From contig NZ_QZFU01000055.1 of assembly GCF_003598715.1 (NCBI RefSeq), positions 124,001 through 188,000 on the forward strand: DNA of 64,000 nucleotides. Reading direction: 5' to 3'. Shown here in pieces: positions 46,033 to 54,596 of the stretch. The DNA comes from Nocardia panacis (lineage in GTDB: Bacteria; Actinomycetota; Actinomycetes; Mycobacteriales; Mycobacteriaceae). Below the pieces are notes generated by a model that worked only from the letters and a program-made list of their open reading frames with translations, had not been told where the DNA came from and made no database searches. Both the position numbers and the translations under genes were made by a program. Within the stretch, counting starts at the first letter, position 1; the number at the start of each line of letters is the position of its first letter.

Positions 46033-47468
46033 CAGCCGACGGCTCCTTCCATTTGCAGTTCGATCAGGCGGTTCAGCTCGAGCGCGTACTCCATCGGGAG
46101 TTCCTTGGCGATCGGCTCGACGAAGCCGCGCACCACCATGGCCATGGCCTCGTCCTCGGTCATCCCGCGGCTCATCAGGTAGAACAGTTGATCCTCCGAC
46201 ACCTTGGAGACGGTGGCCTCATGGCCCATCGTCACGTCGTCCTCGCGGATATCGACGTAGGGGTAGGTGTCGGAGCGGCTGATGGTGTCCACCAGCAGCG
46301 CATCGCATTTCACCGTGGACTTCGAGCCGTGCGCGCCTTTGTTCACCTGGACCAGGCCGCGATAGGAGGCGCGGCCACCGCCGCGCGCCACCGACTTGGA
46401 CACGATGGTCGAGGAGGTGTGCGGGGCCAGGTGCAGCATCTTCGCGCCGGTGTCCTGGTGTTGGCCCTCACCCGCGAAGGCCACGGAGAGCACCTCACCC
46501 TTGGCGTACTCGCCCGTCATCCAGACGGCCGGGTACTTCATGGTGACCTTGGAGCCGATATTGCCGTCGATCCACTCCATGGTCGCGCCCGCCTCGGCCT
46601 TGGCCCGCTTGGTGACCAGGTTGTAGACGTTGTTGGACCAGTTCTGGATGGTGGTGTAGCGGCAGCGGCCGCCCTTCTTCACGATGATCTCCACGACCGC
46701 GGAGTGCAGCGAATCGGACTTGTAGATCGGTGCGGTGCAGCCCTCGACGTAGTGCACGTACGCGCCCTCGTCGACGATGATCAGGGTCCGCTCGAACTGG
46801 CCCATATTCTCGGTGTTGATCCGGAAGTAGGCCTGCAGCGGGATGTCGACCTGCACGCCCGGCGGCACGTAGATGAACGAACCACCCGACCACACCGCCG
46901 TATTCAGCGCGGAGAACTTGTTGTCGCCCGCCGGGATGACCGAGCCGAAGTACTTCTGGAAGATCTCCGGATGCTCCTTGAGACCGGTGTCGGTGTCGAG
47001 GAAGATCACGCCCTGCTTCTCCAGGTCCTCGCGGATCTGGTGGTAGACGACCTCGGATTCGTACTGGGCCGCGACGCCCGCGACCAGGCGCTGCTTCTCC
47101 GCCTCCGGGATGCCGAGCCGGTCGTAGGTGTTCTTGATGTCGGCGGGCAGATCGTCCCAGCTCGCCGCCTGCTTCTCGGTGGAGCGCACGAAGTACTTGA
47201 TGTTGTCGAAGTCGATGCCGTCGAGGTTGGAGCCCCAGGTGGGCATGGGCTTGCGGTCGAAGATGCGCAGCGCCTTGAGCCGGATGTCGAGCATCCACTG
47301 CGGCTCGTTCTTCTTGCCCGAGATATCGCGGACGACGGCCTCGGACAGACCGCGCTGCGCGCTGGCTCCGGCGACATCCGAGTCGGCCCAGCCGTAGCCG
47401 TAGTGACCGAGGGAGGCGATCGTCTCTTCCTGGGTCAGTGGCTGCGCCTGGTCGGTGGTTGTCGTCAT
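46032..47468 (-). CDS. sufB: SUF scaffold subunit SufB (no intein)
   Basis: 478-aa scaffold on which [4Fe-4S] clusters are built. Conserved V-E-G-C-T-A-P and the C-terminal E-D-Q-L-F-Y-L-M-S-R-G-M-T-E-D-E-A are present. The coding frame is continuous, whereas M. tuberculosis SufB carries an intein. ATG 47468 overlaps the sufR stop (ATGA). A longer upstream frame is antisense/out-of-frame noise over sufR. Confidence 0.96.
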   Translation of the reverse strand: MTTTTDQAQPLTQEETIASLGHYGYGWADSDVAGASAQRGLSEAVVRDISGKKNEPQWMLDIRLKALRIFDRKPMPTWGSNLDGIDFDNIKYFVRSTEKQAASWDDLPADIKNTYDRLGIPEAEKQRLVAGVAAQYESEVVYHQIREDLEKQGVIFLDTDTGLKEHPEIFQKYFGSVIPAGDNKFSALNTAVWSGGSFIYVPPGVQVDIPLQAYFRINTENMGQFERTLIIVDEGAYVHYVEGCTAPIYKSDSLHSAVVEIIVKKGGRCRYTTIQNWSNNVYNLVTKRAKAEAGATMEWIDGNIGSKVTMKYPAVWMTGEYAKGEVLSVAFAGEGQHQDTGAKMLHLAPHTSSTIVSKSVARGGGRASYRGLVQVNKGAHGSKSTVKCDALLVDTISRSDTYPYVDIREDDVTMGHEATVSKVSEDQLFYLMSRGMTEDEAMAMVVRGFVEPIAKELPMEYALELNRLIELQMEGAVG

Positions 47469-48274
47469 TCGGCGCTCCTTCCGGAGTCGTTCGGTCCGGC
47501 CGTCATGGGCTGGGCGGCGGATTCGGTTGTGGCTGTTCTGTTTTCGGTATCGGGCAGGATGAACAACGGCACGTGCGTTGTGCACGCGCAGTCGCCGTTG
47601 GCGATGGTGGCCAACCGCTGCACATGGGTGCCGAGCAGGTCGCGGAAGGCGGCCAGTTCGGCTTCGCAGAGTTGGGGGAATTCCTCGGCCACGTGCGAGA
47701 CCGGGCAGTGGTGCTGGCAGATCTGCACGCCCGCGCCCACCTTGCGGGTGGTGGCGGCGAAGCCCGCGTCGGTGAACGCCGCCGCGATCTCCTCGGCCTT
47801 GGCCGCGGTGCGCTCGGGGGTGTGCCCGCCGACCGGTTCGATGCCCGCGACGATGGTGCGCGCGCGGCGACGGGCGAATTCGGCGATGGCCGCCTCGCCG
47901 CCGATCTCGCCGAGTTGGCGGATGGCCGCGCCCGCCAGGTCGTCGTAGGCGTGGCCGAGTTGGCCGCGACCGGCGGCGGTCAATTGGTATTGCTTGGCGG
48001 GACGGCCGCGACCCTTCTGCTGCCACGGCGCGGATCTGCCCGCCCGCGCCCGGCCCGATTCGATGAGTGCGTCGAGGTGGCGGCGCACGCCCGCGGGGGC
48101 GAGGCCGAGTCGAGTGCCGATGGCGGTGGCCGTGATCGGCCCCTCCTCCAGCAGCAGTTGGATGATCGCCGCCCTGGTGTGGCCCTCACCGCTCGGTGCG
48201 GGCGCGCAGGACGACGCGGCGCCGGTCTCGCGACCCGCGCCGTTGTCGACTTTCCGCAAACCCACGGTTTTCAC
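47465..48274 (-). CDS. sufR: Fe-S-sensing repressor SufR
   Basis: 269-aa winged-helix repressor of the SUF operon. HTH about 45-75 (P-I-T-A-T-A-I-G-T-R-L-G-L-A-P-A-G-V-R-R-H-L), wing G-R-G-R-P-A-K-Q-Y. Cluster ligand candidates Cys186, Cys190 and Cys203 (C-x3-C-x12-C) with Cys229/Cys231. GTG 48274 lies inside its own operator. SufR proteins repress when holding a [4Fe-4S] cluster, so operon output rises under iron limitation, NO or oxidative stress (family knowledge). First gene of the operon. Confidence 0.93.
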   Translation of the reverse strand: MKTVGLRKVDNGAGRETGAASSCAPAPSGEGHTRAAIIQLLLEEGPITATAIGTRLGLAPAGVRRHLDALIESGRARAGRSAPWQQKGRGRPAKQYQLTAAGRGQLGHAYDDLAGAAIRQLGEIGGEAAIAEFARRRARTIVAGIEPVGGHTPERTAAKAEEIAAAFTDAGFAATTRKVGAGVQICQHHCPVSHVAEEFPQLCEAELAAFRDLLGTHVQRLATIANGDCACTTHVPLFILPDTENRTATTESAAQPMTAGPNDSGRSAE

Positions 48275-48285
48275 AACATCAGTGT
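48271..48285 (-). promoter_or_regulatory. SufR operator overlapping the sufR start codon
   Basis: ACACT-GATGT-TGTGA (reverse strand) is a perfect match to the ACACT-N5-TGTGA palindrome reported for mycobacterial SufR (recalled). The TGTGA half includes the GTG start at 48274. A TAGATT -10 candidate lies upstream at 48304-48309. Confidence 0.75.
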
Positions 48286-48421
48286 GGCGGAATTCGTTCC
48301 CGAAATCTAATAAGGGTTACCTGATTCTTCGCGCGAATCGCACGTCGCGGCCGGTGCGATCCGCGTCACACCGCGACCGGAGATAACGAAACGGTCGCGG
48401 CGCTCCGTTACCGATGGGGTG

Positions 48422-48607
48422 TCAACGGACGGCGACGAGCTTGTGCGGGTCCCCAGCAGGGCTTCGACGGTGTCGTCCCAGCCGACGGTGGTCTCGGTGA
48501 CCGGGGCAGGATCGAAGCGGCCCGCCGCGACCAGGTCGAGTACGGCCGGGATATCGGGGCGGACATTGGCGCGGCCGGTGTGGAAGGTGCAGCAGCGCGA
48601 ATACATC
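48422..48607 (-). pseudogene. C-terminal remnant of a zinc-type alcohol dehydrogenase
   Basis: On the reverse strand about 62 codons read like the end of a medium-chain alcohol dehydrogenase: C-T-F-H-T-G-R-A-N-V-R-P-D-I-P-A-V-L-D-L-V, then P-A-P-V-T-E-T-T-V-G-W-D-D-T-V-E-A-L-L. A one-base frameshift near 48445 is needed to reach the usual ending K-L-V-A-V-R-stop at 48422. The rest of the gene (about 280 codons) is absent. It lies in the sufR-mptB divergent region of 393 bp, whose outer parts hold the two promoters. Confidence 0.65.
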
Positions 48608-48653
48608 GGCGCCGCCGCGCCGCCCGTTGGCCCGCAGGCCCGCGACCGACAAC

Positions 48654-48659
48654 TACGCT
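48654..48659 (+). promoter_or_regulatory. -10 box of mptB, leaderless
   Basis: TACGCT is followed by 8 nt and the GTG start at 48668; no Shine-Dalgarno is seen. Confidence 0.5.
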
Positions 48660-48667
48660 CTCCTCTC

Positions 48668-50371
48668 GTGGCAGTACTGGACGACGCGCGACGCGGCGCA
48701 GCGGCATTGCGGCGCAGGACATCCGCGGTGGGTCGCCGGGCACTCGGACTCGATGTGCCCGCCGCCGACCACACCATCGCGGTGCTGCATGTGCGCGAGT
48801 CGGAGGTGCCCGGCCTCGACCGCAGGGAACTGGTGCAGTTGGACCGGATCCGGCTGCTCGGCGCGACCGGCGCGGTGCTCATGGCCATCAGCGCGCTCGG
48901 CATCGGCGCGCAGCCGGTGCACCAGAACCCCACCTCCGGGATGCGGGTGCTCGGCATCTTCGCCCGCGCGCACACCGGATCACTGGCCATGTGCATGGTC
49001 GGCACGGTGGCGGTGGTGCTGGCCTGGCTGCTGCTGGGCCGTTTCACCGTGGGCGCGTTCAGCGGCGCGCCGCTGCACCGGCTCACCCGCTCGCAACTGG
49101 ATCGCACGCTGCTGCTGTGGATCATCCCGCTGAGCGTCGCCCCGCCGCTGTTCAGCAATGATGTGTACTCGTATCTGGCACAGAGCGAGATCGCCGCCCG
49201 CGGTATCGATCCGTATCAGGAGGGGCCGGTCGCGGGCCTGGGCATCGACAATGTGCTCACCAACAATGTGCCGAATATCTGGCGCAATACCCCCGCGCCC
49301 TACGGGCCGCTGTTCCTGTGGATCGGACGCGGTATCGCCGAGATCACCGGCGACAACATCATTCTCGGCGTCATGGCGCATCGACTGCTGGCACTGGCGG
49401 GCGTCGCGCTGATCGTGTGGGCGCTGCCCCGGCTCTCGGTGCGCTGCGGGGTCGCGCCGGTGAGCGCACTGTGGCTGGGGGCCGCCAATCCGCTGGTGCT
49501 GTTCCACCTGGTGGGCGGTGTGCACAATGAGGCGCTCATGCTCGGGCTGATGCTGGCGGGCGTGGAGTTCTGCCTGCGCGCCATCGAGGATATGCCGCGA
49601 TTCGACGGACGGGCCTACGCCGTGCTGATCGGGGGGGCCATCACCATCACCCTGTCCTCGACGATCAAGTTCACCTCGATCATCGCGCTCGGTTTCGTCG
49701 GCATGGCGCTGGCCAAACGCTGGGGGGGCTCATTGCGCGCGGTCCTGCGGTCGGCCGCGATGCTCGGTGCCATCGCCCTCGGCACCACACTTTTCATCAG
49801 CGCCGTCAGCGGACTCGGATTCGGGTGGCTGTTCACCCTCGGCACCGCCAACGCCGTGCGCAGTTGGATGTCACTGCCGACCGCGATCGGCATCGTCACC
49901 GGATTCGGCGGCGTGCTACTGGGTCTCGGCGATCACACCACCGCGCTGCTGAGCATCACCCGCCCGATCGCCATGGCCGTGGCGGCCTTCTTCACGCTGC
50001 GCATGCTGGTGGCCACCGGCACCGGACGCCTGCACGCGGTGGGCGCGCTCGGGGTGGCGCTCGGCGCGTTCGTGCTGCTGGCCCCGGTGGTGCAGCCGTG
50101 GTACCTGCTGTGGGCCATCGTGCCGCTGGCCGCCTGGGCGACCAGGCCCGCATTCCGGGTGCCCGCCATCGTCTTCTCCACGATCGTGAGCGTCATCCTC
50201 ATGCCGCGCGGCGCGGACCTCGCGGTTTTCCAGATCATCGGGGCCGCCGTAGCCACCGTCATCGTCGGGGTGCTGTTCATCGTGGTGACCAGGAACATAC
50301 TGCCGTGGCGGCGGGAGCGGGGGGTGTCGGCTCCGTCACACGAACCCACGTCCTACGGTGTGTCCTCGTGA
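48668..50371 (+). CDS. mptB: Alpha-1,6-mannopyranosyltransferase MptB
   Basis: 567-aa polytopic GT-C glycosyltransferase (Rv1459c equivalent) using polyprenyl-phosphate mannose to start the mannan core of lipomannan/lipoarabinomannan. About 12-13 hydrophobic helices. The GT-C acidic motif lies in the first large loop (S-N-D-V-Y-S-Y-L-A-Q, about 161-170). GTG 48668 is the likely leaderless start; a longer frame upstream runs antisense through the dehydrogenase remnant and is rejected. Divergent from sufR as in mycobacteria; followed by an ABC exporter. Confidence 0.9.
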   Translation: MAVLDDARRGAAALRRRTSAVGRRALGLDVPAADHTIAVLHVRESEVPGLDRRELVQLDRIRLLGATGAVLMAISALGIGAQPVHQNPTSGMRVLGIFARAHTGSLAMCMVGTVAVVLAWLLLGRFTVGAFSGAPLHRLTRSQLDRTLLLWIIPLSVAPPLFSNDVYSYLAQSEIAARGIDPYQEGPVAGLGIDNVLTNNVPNIWRNTPAPYGPLFLWIGRGIAEITGDNIILGVMAHRLLALAGVALIVWALPRLSVRCGVAPVSALWLGAANPLVLFHLVGGVHNEALMLGLMLAGVEFCLRAIEDMPRFDGRAYAVLIGGAITITLSSTIKFTSIIALGFVGMALAKRWGGSLRAVLRSAAMLGAIALGTTLFISAVSGLGFGWLFTLGTANAVRSWMSLPTAIGIVTGFGGVLLGLGDHTTALLSITRPIAMAVAAFFTLRMLVATGTGRLHAVGALGVALGAFVLLAPVVQPWYLLWAIVPLAAWATRPAFRVPAIVFSTIVSVILMPRGADLAVFQIIGAAVATVIVGVLFIVVTRNILPWRRERGVSAPSHEPTSYGVSS

Positions 50372-50414
50372 GCGAGCGAACCACGGGCGGTCCGAGATCC
50401 GGTGAGGCGCAGCG

Positions 50415-51347
50415 ATGAACGCGGATTCCGAACCGGCTGTCCGGGTCGAGGGCGCGGTCAAGCGCTACGGCGAGATCACCGCTGTCGACGGGATCGGTTT
50501 CGAGGTGCCGCGCGCGCAGGTGCTGGCCCTGCTCGGCCCGAATGGCGCGGGCAAGACCACCACGGTGGAGATGTGCGAGGGTTTCCGCGCCCCCGATGGG
50601 GGTTCGGTGCGAGTGCTCGGCCTGGACCCGATCGCGGATTCCGAGCGGCTGCGCGCGCGCATCGGCGTGATGCTGCAGGGCGGCGGCGCGTATCCGGGCG
50701 CGCGGGCCGGGGAGATGCTCGATCTGGTCGCCGCCTACTCGGCCCATCCGCTCGATCCGGACTGGCTGTTGAAAACCCTTGGGCTGCAAGATAATCGCCG
50801 CACCCCCTACCGCAGGCTCTCCGGCGGACAGCAGCAGCGGCTGGCGCTGGCCTGCGCGCTGGTGGGGCGGCCGGAGATCGTCTTCCTCGATGAACCCACC
50901 GCCGGACTCGACGCCCAAGCGCGGCTGATCGTCTGGGAGCTCATCGATTCGCTGCGGCGCGACGGGGTTTCGGTGCTGCTCACCACGCACCTGATGGACG
51001 AGGCCGAACAGCTCGCCGACCAGTTGGTCATCATCGACCACGGCCGCATCGTGGCGGCGGGCACCCCGGCCGAGGTCACCGCGCACGGCGCGGCCGGACA
51101 GCTGCGCTTCTCCGCACCACCCAAACTCGATCTGGGATTGCTGAGAACGGCGCTGCCCGAAGGGTTCGCGCCGCGCGAGACCACACCGGGCGCCTATCTC
51201 GTCGAAGGCGAGATCAACCCGCAGGTGCTGGCCACCGTGACCGCATGGTGCGCGCGAGTCGACGTGCTGCCCAGCGACATTCGCATCGATCAGCGCCGCC
51301 TCGAGGATGTCTTCCTGGAACTGACCGGACGGGACCTACGCGGATGA
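50415..51347 (+). CDS. ABC exporter ATP-binding protein (Rv1458c-like)
   Basis: 310-aa ATPase of the DrrA/CcmA type. Walker A G-P-N-G-A-G-K-T-T (about 38-46), Q-loop L-Q-G-G-G-A-Y, signature L-S-G-G-Q-Q-Q-R, Walker B I-V-F-L-D-E-P-T-A-G-L-D, H-loop T-H-L. A C-terminal DUF4162-like region follows. 43 bp after mptB; the stop overlaps the permease start. It may export an envelope or heme-related compound, judging from its place between mptB and ctaA. Confidence 0.92.
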   Translation: MNADSEPAVRVEGAVKRYGEITAVDGIGFEVPRAQVLALLGPNGAGKTTTVEMCEGFRAPDGGSVRVLGLDPIADSERLRARIGVMLQGGGAYPGARAGEMLDLVAAYSAHPLDPDWLLKTLGLQDNRRTPYRRLSGGQQQRLALACALVGRPEIVFLDEPTAGLDAQARLIVWELIDSLRRDGVSVLLTTHLMDEAEQLADQLVIIDHGRIVAAGTPAEVTAHGAAGQLRFSAPPKLDLGLLRTALPEGFAPRETTPGAYLVEGEINPQVLATVTAWCARVDVLPSDIRIDQRRLEDVFLELTGRDLRG

Positions 51348-52126
51348 TCCAAGAATCGACCCGGTTCGCACCCGGCACGTTCCGGCCCGACCCGCGACCG
51401 AGTTCACGGCAGGCCATGCTCACCGCGCAGACCCGCCTCGAACTGATCCTGCTGCTGCGCAACGGCGAACAACTGCTGCTGACCATGTTCATCCCGATCA
51501 CCCTGCTGATCGGGCTCACCCTGCTGCCCTTCGGCGACCCGGGCGCGCACCGGGTGGATCGGATCGTGCCCGCGGTGATGATGGTCGCGGTCATGTCCAC
51601 CGGTTTCACCGGGCAGGCCATCGCCGTCGGTTTCGATCGCCGCTACGGCGCGCTCAAACGCCTCGGCGCGACACCGCTTCCGCGCTGGGGCATGGTCGCG
51701 GGCAAGTCGGCGGCGGTGCTGATCGTGGTGGTGTTGCAGGCGATCCTGTTGGGCAGCATCGGATTCGCGCTCGGCTGGCGGCCCGGCGCGGCCGGGTTGC
51801 TCCTGGGCGCGGTGGTGATCGCGCTGGGCACCTTCACCTTCGCCGCGATGGGGCTGCTGCTCGGTGGCACGCTCAAGGCGGAAGTGGTGCTGGCGCTGGC
51901 CAATATCCTCTGGTTCGCCATGCTCGGCATCGCCAGTGTGGTGTTCGCCACCGACAGTCTGCCCGGCGCGGTCGAGATCATCGCGCGCCTGGTGCCCTCG
52001 GGAGCGCTGGCGGCCTGCCTGGAGGAGGCGCTGCGCGGCGGGATCGACTGGTTCGGCGTGGTGGCGCTCACGGTGTGGGGCGCGGTGGCCGCGGTACTCG
52101 CGGTGCGCTGGTTCCGCTTCGAATAG
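51344..52126 (+). CDS. ABC-2 type exporter permease (Rv1457c-like)
   Basis: 260-aa integral membrane protein with six helices in the ABC2_membrane arrangement, including the conserved R-Y-G-A-L-K-R-L-G-A-T-P-L segment (about 103-115) after helix 2. ATG 51344 overlaps the ATPase stop (ATGA). It forms the membrane part of the exporter with the preceding gene. Confidence 0.9.
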   Translation: MIQESTRFAPGTFRPDPRPSSRQAMLTAQTRLELILLLRNGEQLLLTMFIPITLLIGLTLLPFGDPGAHRVDRIVPAVMMVAVMSTGFTGQAIAVGFDRRYGALKRLGATPLPRWGMVAGKSAAVLIVVVLQAILLGSIGFALGWRPGAAGLLLGAVVIALGTFTFAAMGLLLGGTLKAEVVLALANILWFAMLGIASVVFATDSLPGAVEIIARLVPSGALAACLEEALRGGIDWFGVVALTVWGAVAAVLAVRWFRFE

Positions 52127-52153
52127 CGGCTTCCACCAGAGCATTTCCACGAA

Positions 52154-52168
52154 ACGACAAATTGTAGT
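52154..52168 (+). promoter_or_regulatory. TGTAGT-type inverted repeat upstream of ctaA
   Basis: ACGACA-AAT-TGTAGT, an inverted repeat with one mismatch, 45 bp before ctaA. It has the same half-site and 3-bp spacing as the palindrome before the Fo cassette (ACTACA-TTT-GGTAGT). Confidence 0.4.
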
Positions 52169-52200
52169 AGACCGGCTGCGGGCGGTCGGGAGCCGGTCGC

Positions 52201-52206
52201 TACCAT
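52201..52206 (+). promoter_or_regulatory. -10 box of ctaA, leaderless
   Basis: TACCAT followed by 6 nt and the GTG at 52213; no ribosome binding site. Confidence 0.5.
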
Positions 52207-52212
52207 CGTTGC

Positions 52213-53181
52213 GTGCTGTATCGCGCCTTTCTGCGACTCGTCGACCGGCTCCCGCGCCCCACCCTGCGGGCGCAGCGCCTCATCGCGCTCGCGGTCCTCG
52301 CCTCGCAGGCCGGAATCTGCGTCACCGGCGCGGTGGTCCGCGTCACCGCCTCCGGCCTGGGCTGCCCCTCCTGGCCCGAGTGCTTCCCCGGCAGCTTCAC
52401 CCCGGTCGGCGTCTCCGAGGTGCCGGTGCTGCACCAAGCCGTGGAATTCGGCAATCGCCTGCTCAGCTTCGCGGTGGTGCTGTGCGCGGCGCTGATCGTG
52501 CTCGCGGTCACCAGGGTGCGGCGCCGCCGCGAGGTGCTGGTGTACGCGTGGCTGATGCCCGGCGGCACGGTGCTGCAGGCCGTCATCGGCGGGATCACGG
52601 TGCGGGCCGGACTGCTGTGGTGGACCGTCTCACTGCACCTGCTGGCCTCGATGCTCATGGTCTGGTTGGCCGCGGTGCTCTACGCCAAGGTCGGCGAACC
52701 CGATGACGGCGTCGAGGTCGTCCAGGCCCCCGCCCCCCTGCGCTGGTTGACCGGTCTCACCGCCCTCGCCATGGCGGGCGTGCTCATGGCAGGCACCATG
52801 GTGACCGGCGCGGGTCCGCACGCGGGCGACAAGAGCATCACGCGGCCGGTGCGGCGGCTCGAGGTCGATATCACCACGCTCGTGCACCTGCACGCCGAAC
52901 TGCTCGTCGCCTACCTGGCGCTGCTGATCGGACTGGCGTTCGGTCTGCTCGCCATCGGCGTCTCCCGCGCCGTGCGGATGCGGGTCTTCGTGCTGCTCGG
53001 GCTGGTGCTCGCGCAGGCGCTGCTCGGTCTGGTGCAGTACCTCACCCACGTACCGGCGGTGCTGGTGGTATTCCACGTCGGCGGCGCGACCGTGTGCATC
53101 GCCGGGACGGCGGTGCTGTGGGCCGCGCTGCGCAGCCGCGAGAAGATCGAGACGGTCGCACCGGTCGGCGAGCCCGCCTGA
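52213..53181 (+). CDS. ctaA: Heme A synthase CtaA (COX15)
   Basis: 322-aa polytopic enzyme oxidising heme O to heme A for cytochrome aa3. Eight hydrophobic segments. The first loop has the conserved T-G-A-V-V-R-V-T-A-S-G-L-G-C-P-S-W-P-E-C with two cysteines. Heme-ligand histidines are in V-L-H-Q-A-V-E-F-G-N-R, S-L-H-L-L, V-H-L-H-A-E and V-F-H-V-G-G. Works with CtaB (56090) downstream of HemH. Convergent with an Rv1455-like gene. Confidence 0.93.
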   Translation: MLYRAFLRLVDRLPRPTLRAQRLIALAVLASQAGICVTGAVVRVTASGLGCPSWPECFPGSFTPVGVSEVPVLHQAVEFGNRLLSFAVVLCAALIVLAVTRVRRRREVLVYAWLMPGGTVLQAVIGGITVRAGLLWWTVSLHLLASMLMVWLAAVLYAKVGEPDDGVEVVQAPAPLRWLTGLTALAMAGVLMAGTMVTGAGPHAGDKSITRPVRRLEVDITTLVHLHAELLVAYLALLIGLAFGLLAIGVSRAVRMRVFVLLGLVLAQALLGLVQYLTHVPAVLVVFHVGGATVCIAGTAVLWAALRSREKIETVAPVGEPA

Positions 53182-53185
53182 GCGG

Positions 53186-53207
53186 AACCGGCCGACCGGA
53201 GCCGGTT
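53186..53207. terminator. Hairpin between convergent ctaA and Rv1455-like gene
   Basis: AACCGGC/GCCGGTT stem of 7 bp with an 8-nt loop, just after the ctaA stop and touching the stop of the facing gene. Confidence 0.55.
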
Positions 53208-53553
53208 ATTCGTTGCGGGCCTTGGGGAATCGCGTCTGACCCGCGACCCAACCCGCCATTTTGGCCCAGTGCCCGCGCCGGGGCGTGACGATCGAGGTGA
53301 GTTCGCGATCCCATTCGTCGGCCTCGGTCAGCCCGTCCACGATTTCGACGAGCCTGCGCGCGGCGGCGAGATCGACCACCACACGATCCCCCAGGATCCC
53401 GTCCGAACCGACCAGGGTGACCCGCACGCCCGCGCGGCCGATCGGCTGCAGCACGGCCGTGGCGGCGCCGCCGTGCTCGGCGACGAATCCCTTGACCGAA
53501 TCGATGACCGAACCCGGCAACTGCGGCGGGGCCGGGGCGACAGAAGCACTCAT
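53206..53553 (-). CDS. Conserved hypothetical protein (Rv1455-like)
   Basis: 115-aa soluble protein of unknown function. Its place between ctaA and qor matches Rv1455. It has an alpha/beta pattern (V-I-D-S-V-K-G-F-V-A-E-H, V-R-V-T-L-V-G-S-D-G-I-L-G-D-R-V-V-V-D) and a C-terminal basic stretch with W-A-K-M-A-G-W-V-A-G. ATG 53553 is chosen because the longer frame lacks conserved features. Divergent from qor. Confidence 0.7.
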   Translation of the reverse strand: MSASVAPAPPQLPGSVIDSVKGFVAEHGGAATAVLQPIGRAGVRVTLVGSDGILGDRVVVDLAAARRLVEIVDGLTEADEWDRELTSIVTPRRGHWAKMAGWVAGQTRFPKARNE

Positions 53554-53629
53554 GGGCCGAAGTTTACCGGCCGGTAGTAAGTCCGCCCAGCCGGGCGGCC
53601 CGCGAACCCACGGTGTAGAACTGGAATCC

Positions 53630-54595
53630 ATGCGCGCCATTCAGGTTTCCGAAAACGGTGGTCCAGAGGTCCTGAGGTATGCGGAGGTCGCCGACCCGCA
53701 ACCGGGTCCGGGCGAACTGCTGGTGCGCACCGAGGCCATCGGCGTCAACTTCATCGACACCTACATCCGCATCGGCCGCTACCCCACCGCACTGCCCTAC
53801 ATTCCGGGCGCGGAGGGCAGCGGCGTGGTGACGGCGGTGGGTTCGGGCGTCACGGAATTCACCCTCGGCGACAGGGTCGCCTGGGCCGACGCCAAGGGCA
53901 GCTACGCCGAGCAGGTCGTGGTCAACGCGGCGGCCGCCATTCCGGTGCCCGCCGGGGTGAGTCCCGCCGTCGCCGCTTCGGCGCTGCTGCAAGGGATGAC
54001 GGCGCACTACCTGATCGAATCCATCTACCGGCCCGAACGCGGCGAGACGGTCCTGGTGCACGCGGGTGCGGGCGGTGTCGGCCTGATCCTCACCCAATTG
54101 GCGGTCGCGCGCGGCGTTCGGGTCATCACCACCGTGTCCACCGACGAGAAGGCGGCGCTCTCGCGCGAGGCGGGCGCGGCCGAGGTGCTGCGCTACGACG
54201 ACGACCTGGCCGAGCGGGTGCGCGCGCTGACCGACGGGATCGGCGTCGCCGCCGTCTATGACGGGGTGGGCGCGGCCACCTTCGAGGCGAGCCTCGCCGC
54301 ACTGCGGGTGCGCGGCATGTTGGCGCTGTTCGGCGCGGCCAGCGGGCCGGTGCCGCCCTTCGATCTGCAACGTCTCAATGGTGCGGGCTCACTGTTCGTC
54401 ACGCGCCCCAAGCTCGGCGACTACACCCGCGACCGCAACGAATTGCTGTGGCGCGCGGGCGATGTCCTCGCCGCCATTGCCGACGAATCGCTGCGGATCC
54501 GGATCGGCGCGACCTATCCGCTGGCCGAGGCCGAGCAGGCGCATCGTGATCTGGAAGGGCGCAAGACCACCGGATCGATCGTGCTGCTGCCGTGA
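53630..54595 (+). CDS. qor: Quinone oxidoreductase (zeta-crystallin type)
   Basis: 321-aa medium-chain NADPH:quinone reductase without the zinc site. GroES-like N-domain with V-N-F-I-D-T-Y-I-R, then the nucleotide motif V-H-A-G-A-G-G-V-G (about 143-151), and Y-D-G-V-G in the QOR fold. Rv1454c equivalent, at the conserved place. ATG 53630. Likely reduces quinones or enones, protecting against redox stress. Confidence 0.92.
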   Translation: MRAIQVSENGGPEVLRYAEVADPQPGPGELLVRTEAIGVNFIDTYIRIGRYPTALPYIPGAEGSGVVTAVGSGVTEFTLGDRVAWADAKGSYAEQVVVNAAAAIPVPAGVSPAVAASALLQGMTAHYLIESIYRPERGETVLVHAGAGGVGLILTQLAVARGVRVITTVSTDEKAALSREAGAAEVLRYDDDLAERVRALTDGIGVAAVYDGVGAATFEASLAALRVRGMLALFGAASGPVPPFDLQRLNGAGSLFVTRPKLGDYTRDRNELLWRAGDVLAAIADESLRIRIGATYPLAEAEQAHRDLEGRKTTGSIVLLP

Positions 54596-54596
54596 A

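Noticed and set aside
43804..46182. 792-codon forward frame across sufS, sufC and sufD
   Set aside because: Antisense to three SUF genes with intact catalytic residues.
46032..47468. Intein in SufB
   Set aside because: The frame is continuous at about 478 residues; the intein known in M. tuberculosis is absent.
48419..48667. N-terminal extension of MptB by 83 codons
   Set aside because: It is antisense to the dehydrogenase remnant, lacks hydrophobic or conserved character, and the GTG at 48668 has a fitting -10 box.
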